A stretch of 64,000 bases of DNA from Toxorhynchites rutilus septentrionalis. Its lineage: Eukaryota > Arthropoda > Insecta > Diptera > Culicidae. The stretch covers positions 181,227,788-181,291,787 of the forward strand of contig NC_073746.1 in assembly GCF_029784135.1 (NCBI RefSeq), written 5' to 3'. Position 1 is the stretch's first letter. Every line of letters starts with the position of its first letter. The notes below the pieces were generated by a model that saw nothing but the letters and a program-made list of their open reading frames with translations, ran no database searches and was not told the origin of the DNA. This document shows positions 48,474-57,499 of the stretch, one piece after another. The position numbers and the translations under genes are program-made.

Positions 48474-50174
48474 TTATTCGAATTTTTGAAAATTCCCTTT
48501 TTGTCCGAATGTGTTTACTCTTATCTCCAGCATATCCTGCATTTTTCTGTTTATCAGTATTTGTCTGAAAGGAAACTGCTTGCTACGAGAGTCAGTAAAA
48601 AATCGTGATTTAGCTTTCTTCCGTTTTCGAGTGGTGGTTTTCCGTGGTGAAGTTTTTGGAAAAGGTTCAACATTTTCCGGGGACAAAGTTGCCTAAGTAA
48701 AATTTTAATTGTGCTGTAGACGCAATGTTTTGCAGCATTGTTGTATTACCCAATGAATCAGTTGCTACCTACGCTCCAGTAGTTGAAATCATTTGAGCAT
48801 TCAAAATCCTTATTCGAAAAAAACTTTCTTGAGAATGAATAGCAACCTGTCATTTTGAATTCAGCTAGGATATTACTCAGATGAAAGAAGCATTATAAAC
48901 CGATGAAACTATACCTGAAAGGTCGTGTATAGAAATAGTTTTTCCAGTATGGCATTCTGGGACTTTTTTTCGGAGTACGAAACGAAAAGTATGGTTTTGG
49001 GTGCCAATAAAAATAGTTATCTCGATTTTTCATTCGGAACTTGCTACAAAATGTTCATTTGTACGATAATATGCCCTATGCAAAATATTAGATGATTCGG
49101 AAATTAATCTACTGGTGTCGCAGACGTTATGATTTGAGTTTTTTGAAAAACAAAAAATCACCTAAAATCGAGGTTTTCAAAAAAAAGTTTCATGCCAAAT
49201 GTCTTAAAATTGCATTAATCGTCGAAATTTACAGTTACCTCGGAATTTTATTTTATGAAAAAAATGTTTTTTTTGGCACTTGGTCGTTTTTCGCCTGAAA
49301 ATCGATTTTTAATAATTTTTTTTTTAGATAACTGTAAATCTCCACGTGTCATGCAATTTTAAGATATTTGGTATCGAACTTTTTTGTTTGAAAACCCCGA
49401 TTTGCGGTGATTTTTTTGGATTTCTAAAAAACTCAAATTTTAACATCTGCGACACCAGTAAATTAAGTCCGAATGAGTTAATATTTTGCATAGGGTATAT
49501 TATCGTGCAAATCAACATTTCGTAGCAAGAATTTTTTTTCGAAAACCCCGATTTCCTTTACTCTTCCCTTGGGTGATTTTTAGATATTCAAAAAACTCAA
49601 ACTTTGACCACTTTGCGCCACTCTCCTTTAAGTACGATTGAGCTGAAATTCGGCATAGGGTGTTTTTTCGAGGTGGTGAACATTTTGTATAGGGTAACTT
49701 TTCGAAACTTTAGGGTCGACTTTTTCCCATACATTCATTGGCACCCTCCCTATTGAGTAGCCGATCGTTCTGGAAAACTGAGACCTTTTGCTTGAAAGGG
49801 CCGATAACTGAACCATCCAGCGGTTGTAAGCGATTTCTGACATAAGGTGGAAAAGATACATGAATTGTGCAATTTTCTCGGCAATATTTAATTGCTTCTA
49901 AAGTGCAATGACTTTTTGATTGATTTTTGATTTTTGAAATTGATTCGTTTACGTTGCTTTTTGCTACCTTTTTCAAATGTTCCAGAACATTGAGAAACAG
50001 TTTTCCCGTTATGCAACCGTAAGTTCGGAAATTAGCAAAGACAATGGACCCAGTTGGACCCCCTGTGAGCTAGAATCATGAAAACGTTTTATTCGAAACT
50101 AGTTCGATAGCTCTTTTCATCTCATCTTCGTTGATGCTGGTTCTATCGGTTTTCTTTTTGTAGTTTCGAGCCAT
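48474..50174 (-). pseudogene. pogo/Tigger-type transposase relic with internal deletion
   Basis: From ATG 50174 the minus strand reads MARNYKKKTDRTSINEDEMK and RAIELVSNKTF, the typical start of pogo-type transposases (N-terminal psq-like HTH). After stops near 50080 it resumes GGPTGSIVFANF and VLEHLKKVAK, then SHCTLEAIKYCREN and RLQPLDGSVIGPFKQK (about 49935-49790), that is the DDE core around the second and third catalytic positions, with the aspartate of LDNHxSH lost. After the foldback insertion (48950-49744) it continues GKTISIHDLSGIVSSVYNAS, NILAEFKMTGCYSFSRK and, at 48686-48474, VEPFPKTSPRKTTTRKRKKA, the usual C-terminus. Most of the HTH and the first half of the core are deleted. No TIRs were identified. 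Confidence 0.85.
48950..49744. repeat. Foldback-family repeat inserted in the pogo relic, about 795 bp
   Basis: Right outer end, minus strand: AGGGTGCCAATGAATGTATG. The arms 49020-49255 and 49330-49530 are imperfect inverted repeats; recurrent phrases are ATGCAAAATATTAGATGATT, CTGGTGTCGCAGACGTTA and ATGTCTTAAAATTGCATTAA. The centre is near 49300. Its insertion separates LLNREG from GKTISIHD in the pogo transposase, so its borders can be fixed on both sides within a few bases. Confidence 0.82.
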
Positions 50175-51294
50175 CATTAGGTCTGAGAATCAGACTAAAT
50201 TGATGTTTGTTAGTAAACAACAATCAGACACAAATCTTATGAGGTATTAACCATCCGAAGACAAATCATAATTTTATCTCATAATTTTTTTTTGAATACA
50301 CTTTCAAATATACCCCAAAACAGGCCGCAAGAGATTCGAACACATGACTAAATCTTCATAATAAACTAGAACGAAATACACACTACAGCATGGCGCAGCT
50401 GGGTCGAAACCACCTCCAATGGGATATTTGAACTGATTGAGAACTAAAGATGACCTACGAAGAAGAAACTTATTGTAATTCGTGTGAAACTGATGTTGAT
50501 TTTGTAAAGGAGTGAGAGTTTTTCCATCTGGTTCTATAATTATAAAAAACTGGAATTTTAGTTTTTTGAATGTTTTGCGCCTGAACACAACAATAATGTT
50601 CAAATGACCAGTGAATGAAGAAATGAAGATAGTTATTACATCCTATGCCATATACTTCAATTCAACCAACTTCTTACATATCTCTGGAAACTCAGAAAAA
50701 ATGAGTGGTTCTATAGTTGTGAAACGCAGTGTATGATGAATTGTGGAATTTACGTTGTTATGGTGCGGCGGATATATGCTAAACATATTTTCTTTCCATT
50801 GAATTCACCCAATTAAGTATGATTTTTGTTGTGTGTTTGGATAAATATTCCTCCACTATTCGCAAGCGGTATAGCGCACTACAGTTGGGTATTATTCGAC
50901 CGAAACCTCTCATGTTCTGCCACTCAAATGTTTCATAATACTCTCTCTCAACTTTTCCCCGGTCATCGTTGCATAACAACAAACATTCGTTATACGTGTG
51001 TGTGGTTTTGTGAAATATATTGCCAATAAAATTTGCAATCATTTTCTCATCTAGCTCGAAAATGCGATGAGCACAGCAGCATTTTGCCTTATTCATATCT
51101 CAGCCGCCCCGGTTCTCGCACTTTCGTTTTGGAAAACCTGACTAGATCCTATCGAAGCTGCAGGAGGATATCCTAGTGCACACACCTCGCCCCCTCCCCA
51201 TCGAATAGCCACATTTGAGTACAATATAATACCGCAATACATAATTCCACATGCAATTGCATTCCATTGCTGCTGCTGCTGCTGCTGCACTTAC
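50175..51294. other. Intron sequence near the HRD exon
   Basis: A minus-strand stretch at about 50420-50310 has a B-box-like GTGTTCGAATC and an A-box-like TGCTGTAGTGTG, possibly a decayed tRNA-type SINE. The remaining sequence, including the frame at 50779-51096, is not recognised. Confidence 0.4.
51267..51288. repeat. CAG/CTG trinucleotide repeat beside a splice donor
   Basis: Seven CTG units (CAG in the transcript) lie 5-26 bases inside the intron that follows the HRD exon (donor GT at 51294-51293). Confidence 0.95.
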
Positions 51295-51387
51295 CTAGCT
51301 GCTACATCACGATGCACTACATTCATTTGCTCTAGATACTTCATACCGGAAGCTATTTGTGTGGCGATGTAAATTAAACATCCGTAG
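51295..51387 (-). CDS. Discoidin domain receptor-type tyrosine kinase, exon for catalytic loop (HRD)
   Basis: A 93-bp exon with 30 whole codons. It reads [20 protein letters not shown] and then [10 protein letters not shown], which is helix E and the HRDxAAR catalytic loop of a tyrosine kinase; the [11 protein letters not shown] segment closely matches vertebrate DDR1/DDR2. The catalytic aspartate of HRD is present. The acceptor is CTTCCTCCGCAG and the donor AG|GTAAGT. It joins the exon at 57491-57246 in frame through a split serine codon, across a 5.9-kb intron. It ends with two bases (AG) of an arginine codon, so the next exon must begin with one base and normally the NCLVG segment. A CAG trinucleotide run begins a few bases inside the downstream intron. 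Confidence 0.9.
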
Positions 51388-51389
51388 CT

Positions 51390-52849
51390 GCGGAGGAAGA
51401 AAGAAAGATAAGCAATGAAAATTGAATTAGAACTAATGGCATTTAGGTACTGTGATGCAGAGTTCAACAAAACTCGAATCATATGTTGTGTGCAGTAAAG
51501 GTGTCGGTTGGAAATGAGAAAAAAATGTGTCTGTGTTGCTCTCGCTGAGTGTTCTGTGGAAGTCATATCTTCATTTGGTCAATTCGGGTTTTTAATAGAG
51601 TCATTAAATTATAAACAGTGATGTCCTTAGATTCATACATTCTATTTCTTAAATATTAAAATCAGTCTACATGAATTCAGATTGTATTTTCATAGCTTTC
51701 CTTCGAAAGACCAGCTTTGCCGGATCTGAAATACCAATACGATACACCCTGTGCTGCTGTTGTTTCAATGCATTGGATATGTGGGGGTTTATTCGTACCC
51801 CTAGGCATTCAAACGGTATGTGAGAGGAGTGAGCGACGGGAGAATACGTAATGGTAAAATAACAACATAGTCCTGCGCTCCATTATAGTCTCCGGATGGG
51901 TTAAGGTTATGTAACTTTTGCATTTAAGCCGTTGCTGCTGCTGCTAAATTTAGGTCCACTTCGGTTGTTGTCGACGTTTCGGCTCATGTGCACAGGAAGG
52001 ACGCAACAGAGCAGAGCAGACTATAACTAAACAACCCAACACTCAAGTTGAGCTGCTGAATCAAGTCGAGTCGAACGGCGTTTGCTCGTCCTGATTCCGA
52101 TCCTAAACCACACATCTTTCGGGCAAATGCAATATGGTAAAATTATTATTCTCTTATTGTGCTCCTGTTTCAAGCAGTGAAACTGGGCACGAAAAATAAA
52201 AGAATCCATGATAATATTTCCTAATTGAAGTCGTTGCTTTAATCCACCAAGAAGGTTTGATAAGGAAATTTCAACAACTGAACACTAGAATGTAGGTTAT
52301 GTAGTCATTTGAATATAACATCGATGGGACTACATTTTTGTGTGTACAGACAACACTCCGTAGTCGTTTCATTCGATGACGATGGCAAGCTCTGCGTTGC
52401 TAGAAACGACCGATGTGTGAGCTTTCCCCCAAACCTTGACAAACTGACATGTATATGTTTTTGGGTGATATTATCCTTTTTCACTTAGGCTCGGAGATGT
52501 ACCGCAGAAATGTCCTCAACTATATAGTGTTACAAACTAAGTGATCGTTGGATATTCTCCTAGCTACAATAACATTTCTCGTACGTAAGGAACGAAACCC
52601 GAAAGTGGTGGGTTAAGTGCGAAAGTCTGCTCGCTCGAGGAATAATGCTGGGGTCTGGAAGATCGGTTATGATGTGAAATTGGCCCGCTTTCAGTTACCG
52701 AGCGAGTGAGAAAGGTATTAATTATTATTGCTGAGTGAGTCGGGACATGATACCGACTGTCAGAATGACAAAAATTTGCGGGATTGGCGGCGCACCGAGT
52801 GTTCCATGGGATTGAGCTTTGAATAGAACTTCTCACAAATTCAACTAAG
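51390..52849. other. Intron sequence, no recognised gene
   Basis: This is the intron between two kinase exons. Small simple repeats are present (GCTGCTGCTGCT at about 51931; GCAGAGCAGAGCAGA at about 52008). No coding motif. Confidence 0.45.
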
Positions 52850-53324
52850 TTAACACTTTGCGGACCGCTCACGAGAATTCACGAGTTTTCGCATTCCGTC
52901 TTTACGGACTGGAGTGAAATTAGCGAATAAAAGTTTTTGTTGCGTGCAAGTTTCTGTTCAACGTCTTGCTGGATTTAATGTATAATGAATTATTTCAATT
53001 GAAATAAATCGATTGTTTATCAAGTTACCAGCTTCAAAATCATGCTCATTAGATAGAGAATTGAATCATTCATCTTTCCACATAATTCTTTTTTTTTTTT
53101 GATCGTGACAGAGTAAAGTTATAGACTGAAACGTGAGCATTGGTGAGCATTTCCATTGGTCGGAAAAGGGTCTAAGAAAAGTTATAGCCCAAAACCTGTA
53201 CAGGTCGGACTCGATTATCCGGAGACTCGATTATCCGGAATTTTAGACTCGATTACTTTATATATTCGATTATTTTATTTTTGATTTTCGGAAATTTGAA
53301 TAATTTGTATAATAATTCCATATT

Positions 53325-54735
53325 GGATAGCCAATATGGGTATCAAATGAAAGGGCTTGACTAGCAGAACACAGTAGATCATGAAAAATACAAATCCAAG
53401 ATGGCCGCAGTTCCCAAATAACTGATTACTTTTTAATGGTTTCATTCAGCTTGCCCTGTTTGTATGTATGTTTGAATGTTCGTAGGATTGCCCCACATTA
53501 ATTGAAAGTTCACCCCGTTCCTGATCACTGATTGATCTGAAATTTGGAACATACCTTGAATTCTATTGCCATTATAAAACTGCGTATTCCATGATATTGA
53601 AAAATTCAATTTGGCCGCCGCTAAACAATGGCTGAATGGCTTGACTTGGAGAATACACTACATTATCAACAACATAAACATGAATGAAGGAACGGATGTG
53701 ATAACTACTAACTGTTACTTGTCTAATTATTTTCTAGTTTTTAGTACATTAATCCGTATAACCCCAAAAGCTGTTTTATTTATTTTATTTTCTAGTTTTT
53801 AGTAAATTATCTGTACCATTAGCATACTACAATGGTATCTCTACAATAAAACCATTCAACTTTTTTTAAATTTTTATTTCTTACCTAACTTTCTTCGGAA
53901 TATTTAAATTATTTACTGTATTCTATTAGTCAAATCATTTTATTTGATAACAATACAGGGTAACTTCGATATAACGTACATTTTACTTTCAAAATTGTAC
54001 GTTATATCCAAACATAATAAGAACTCAGAAACGTAGCTTATATTACTTTATTGTGTTGCTGTTTGAGTAAGGTTAATGGATAAATTCAACTAGAAGACGA
54101 AGCCAACCTTTCTCATGATGTTTCTCTTCGTACTGTTGATTAAAATTTGATTCATTCAGAATCCGGAATCACAAAACAGTTGTACTTCGGGATTGGTTAA
54201 AAATACAAACCAAGCTTTAGTATCAAAATAAATATAATTCATTGTTCTTTCAGAAAAACACTATTCAAAAAATTATTCCTTTGGACTTTGAAAATGTGTA
54301 CGTTATAACGAGGGTACGCTATATCGAAGTTTCCCTGTATTGAGGGGAATGCAAAAAATACATAGTCGACTATTTAGTGGCGGTTACCTTTTCGAATGTG
54401 GGTTGTTCATAATGTAGTCTATTCTCCAAGTCAAGCCATTCGCCCATTTTTTAGGGGCGGCCAAATTGAATTTTCAAGCGGTTTTATAATGGCAGCATAA
54501 TTAAAAGTATGTTTTAAATTTCAGAACAATCAGTGATCAGGAACGGGGTCAAATATCAATTAATGTGGGGCAATCCTACGAACACTCAAACATACATACA
54601 AACAGGGCAAGCTGAATGAAACCATTAAAAAGTAATCAGTTATTTATGGACTGTGGCCATCCTGGATTTGAATTTGCATGATCTGCTTTGTTCTACTAGT
54701 CGAGCACTTTCATTTGATACCCATATTGATGTGGT
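53325..54735. repeat. Foldback with about 350-bp arms around a MITE
   Basis: The left arm (about 53325-53690: CAATATGGGTATCAAATGAA, GTAATCAGTT-type block, GCCCTGTTTGTATGTATGTT, GATCAGGAACGGGG inverse, TTGACTTGGAGAATACACTA) is mirrored at about 54388-54735 (TAGTCTATTCTCCAAGTCAA, CATACATACAAACAGGGCAA, TTCATTTGATACCCATATTG). The loop 53690-54388 contains a separate MITE. Confidence 0.82.
53956..54337. mobile_element. 382-bp pogo-type MITE in the foldback loop
   Basis: TA at 53954-53955 and 54338-54339. Ends: CAGGGTAACTTCGATATAAC (left) and, inverted, CAGGGAAACTTCGATATAGC (right), followed by TATAACGTACA on both sides. No coding capacity. Confidence 0.87.
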
Positions 54736-54741
54736 TTTGAA

Positions 54742-54747
<6 letters not shown>

Positions 54748-54779
<32 letters not shown>
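54748..54779. repeat. Short (AT)n tract
   Basis: About 28 bp of AT dinucleotides after an A10 run, at the edge of the foldback. Confidence 0.9.
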
Positions 54780-54782
<3 letters not shown>

Positions 54783-54966
54783 GCGCCACTTTGTGGTGGC
54801 GGCCATTTTGGATTTGCATTTTTAATAAATAACTGTGTTCTATTATTCAATCCCTTTCATTTGATACAGGTCAGACTCGATTATATACAGACTCGGTTAT
54901 ATGTGATTCGATTATATACAATTTTAGACTCGATTATATACAGTTTGGAAAAAAAATATTTTTTTG

Positions 54967-55405
54967 ACGTGGGACTACGTCTAACCGGAGTATATAGGGG
55001 GGTAAAATGAAAACCTAAACACAGAACATGCAGGAAAAAATGAAAGATTCCGAATGCTTATAACTCGAACATTCCTTACCGGATCGGAAAGATGTTTGCA
55101 TCAATTGATAGGAAATTTTTCTACGCATCTATCGTAATTAATAAAATGCTATTTTTCATTAGATAAAGAATTGAATAACTGTAAAATATTAAGGGTTATC
55201 TAAACGCCCTAGCTGCCTCGTTTTGATTGGCCCGATTTACGGCTTCCCCAACACAGCCATAATAACCAAGCAGCCTTGGGGAAATCGGCATTGCAAATAC
55301 ATGAAAGTCGGGGATATTTTTGTTCCGACTGAAATGTGTTTCCCCAACACGGACTTCAGAATCAAGGTGTGGGGGGGAGTTGGCATTGCAAATTCATGCA
55401 GGTTA
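54967..55405 (+). repeat. Dispersed repeat with the GACGTGGGACTACGTCT head and 95-bp-type units
   Basis: It begins GACGTGGGACTACGTCTAAC, then AGTATATAGGGGGG. The body CTTATAACTCGAACATTCCT and GATGTTTGCATCAATTGATA matches 62910-62985 inverted. The end holds about two units with GGGGAAATCGGCATTGCAAA and TGTGTTTCCCCAACACGGAC, the unit seen at 60697-60965. Confidence 0.75.
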
Positions 55406-56194
55406 TATCATAAATATAACCCACCCATTTTTTTTTATTCAAATATGACTTATTTCAAGAAGAAATGTAACGTTTCAACGTTTAGGTGAAATTTAAGTGG
55501 CTGTTACATATACAGTGGGGTAAAAATAGTGATTTTTGGAGATTTTGCTTGATTTTTTATCAGGAATTCTTTATATCGATATTGCAGCCAAATTAAGAAA
55601 GATAGAATTTGGGTGTCAAAGAACAAATTTTATAGCGGTTTGAGAGCTTCAATTTAATTGATAGGTACAATCCAATTAGTACAATTTTTAGGATAAAAGT
55701 AATAATAAAACAATAAAAATTATTATCTTTTAAGTTTTTCACTTCCAAAATGTTATTAAAATACACTAATTTAGATGTTCCACTACTATATCCTATACTA
55801 AATTTTCTCATCTTTCAAATGAAGGCAACAGAGTTGTCTTCCGTAGCGTACTTTTTAATGTAGAGCCAGTTTGAGGCAACAGAGTCCGAAACAGAAAAAC
55901 AATTCTATAACTCTGTCATTGTTGAAATTCGAACATATGCGTAGAAGGATTTTTTCAACAAATATGATCGCCTATCACCTCCTGAGAGAATCTGGATAAA
56001 TTTATTTTTTTCATGTGAGAAAGGTGTTTTCTAACTTAAGGGGATGAATCAAAAATCAAATTCCTCAACAAAAAACACATGCAAAAAAAAAAAATAAAAA
56101 AATTTTTTTTTGAATCGATTATCCGGAGAATTCGATTATCCGGAGTGAAAAAAAAAATCAATACTCCGGATAATCGAGTCCGACCTGTACAACT

Positions 56195-56455
56195 GTACAA
56201 ATTTGGAAAATCGTTTTGTTTTTCGATGCCAAATGACTCAAAAATGCATAAAACGTCGAAATCTGGTATTATCTTGAAAAACAAATTTTAGACGAAAATC
56301 GACTGAGTGGCCAAAAAATCAAAACTTTGAGTGCTTTGAGGCACCACTGAATCATGCCCGATTGAGCTGAAACTTTGCACAGGTCATTTTTTGAGCCAAT
56401 AAACAAAATGTACATGGTCGGTTTTTGAAATTTTTCCCATACATCCATTGCCACC
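56195..56455 (-). repeat. Truncated foldback-family repeat
   Basis: Its minus-strand start AGGGTGGCAATGGATGTATG (56455 downward) matches the outer end of the copy at 49744; the phrases GATTGAGCTGAAACTTTGCA, ATGCCAAATGACTCAAAAAT and AAACGTCGAAATCTGGTATT follow. Only one arm is present. Confidence 0.7.
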
Positions 56456-56934
56456 CTAATGTAGATGTAGTGAATAAAAATAGCGGGAAGAAATGAGAAA
56501 TTGATTTCTTTCTGTTTTTTCAAAGATAGTAAATCCAATTAACGTTATCAACTATCTTTCATTTGAATTTCTATACCGTTGTTGTGGACCATTCAGTACT
56601 GAGATATTATTGTATGAACGAAAAATTTCGAATTCGTATTTGATAATAAATAGTTCGTTGATCATCGAAAAACAGTTTTGAAAAATTTATTTCAACTGAA
56701 ATAATTCATTATTCATTAAATCCAGCAAGACGTTGAACAGAAACTTGCACGCAACAAAAACTTTTATCCGCTGAACTTTCATCCGCTAACTTCACACATA
56801 GAGGCGAATGAACTGCAAAGTTTGAAGCCTCTTAAAAACTTGCAAGCAAAGCAAGCAACTTCACACAAGTCAAAACGTGCGGTTCCAGGCGTATGTCTTA
56901 CGTATTTCTTCCCGGTCCTTAAAGTGTTAAGGTT

Positions 56935-57240
56935 CGGAAGCAGCGCTATAGTCAGAAAGGAAAAGCTAAAAGTCAAGCTTTGAAAAAAGGTAGCAAACGA
57001 GCTACGGCGGTCTTTGGACATGGTACAGAATGCTACAAAATTCTACAACCATTCAAGCCGGAAGTATTAGTGGAATTGCATTACTGATGAAAATTATAGC
57101 TATACTGAAAAAAGTGATATGGCGTTTGCCAGATTTCGATACCATGTTTCATTCTCGGACATAAATAGAATGAAATGCTCGAAAAAATACTATTCACACC
57201 AAATCTGGCAATCGAAATATTCCAATGCAGTGACACTTCA
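56935..57240. other. Intron sequence upstream of the N-lobe exon donor
   Basis: Short intron segment between the TTAA element and the exon at 57246. Nothing recognised. Confidence 0.5.
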
Positions 57241-57245
57241 CTTAC

Positions 57246-57491
57246 CTTAACGAATTATGCTGCACGAGCGAGCCGGTTTCGGCCGTGTGCTCCTGTAGGA
57301 ATTGGTTCAAGTCCGTGCTGAATTTGTAATCTAAAACGATACAAATTGGCTCGTCCTTCAGACAGGCACCGATCAGTCTCAGGATGTTCTGATCGTTCAG
57401 TCGGCTGAGTTGCTTGGCCTTCGCCCGGAATTCCTTCCTCACGTGCTCCGAAGCGCCGGGACGCAGCGTTGATACGGCTACCAGACTCGAG
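57246..57491 (-). CDS. Discoidin domain receptor-type (Ddr/smal) tyrosine kinase, exon for kinase N-lobe to hinge
   Basis: This 246-bp exon encodes 81 whole codons of a receptor tyrosine kinase N-lobe: strand β3, helix C, the [18 protein letters not shown] segment and the hinge with [16 protein letters not shown]. The DLNQFL stretch is characteristic of the discoidin domain receptors, membrane kinases that bind collagen in vertebrates. The splice sites fit well: a pyrimidine-rich acceptor ending in CCCACAG just upstream and a GTAAGT donor. The exon starts in phase 2 and ends on AG, which with the C of the exon at 51387 makes a serine codon, so the two exons join in frame. The residue in the usual VAVK position is serine ([10 protein letters not shown]), so the ATP-anchoring lysine is missing as read. 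Two insect paralogues (Ddr and smal) are possible; I cannot choose between them. The upstream glycine-loop exon was not found. Confidence 0.88.
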
Positions 57492-57499
57492 CTGTGGGA

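Larger units (their letters stand above)
53201..56187. mobile_element. TA-flanked element with CAGGTCGGACTCGATTATCC ends
   Basis: TA precedes 53201 (53199-53200) and follows 56187 (56188-56189). The ends CAGGTCGGACTCGATTATCC are perfect inverted copies over about 24 bp, with further GATTATCCGGA repeats inside both ends. CAG-starting TIRs with CGATTATCCG and TA duplication are typical of pogo-type elements. No transposase. It contains the foldback at 53325-54735 and the repeat from 54967. A second, TATACAG-type relative of the end (CAGGTCAGACTCGATTATAT) lies at 54866. Confidence 0.78.
52854..56926. mobile_element. TTAA-flanked DNA element (piggyBac-like ends), about 4.07 kb, filled by nested elements
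   Basis: TTAA lies at 52850-52853 and 56927-56930. The ends read CACTTTGCGGACCG (left) and, inverted, CACTTTAAGGACCG (right). Subterminal stretches are inverted to each other: AAAGTTTTTGTTGCGTGCAA plus GTTTCTGTTCAACGTCTTGC (left, about 52937-52975) recurs inverted at about 56720-56765. TTAA duplication with short ends is typical of piggyBac-type elements. No transposase remains; the interior is later insertions (53201-56187 and the foldback scrap at 56195-56455). Another copy of the left end lies at 24541. Confidence 0.78.
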
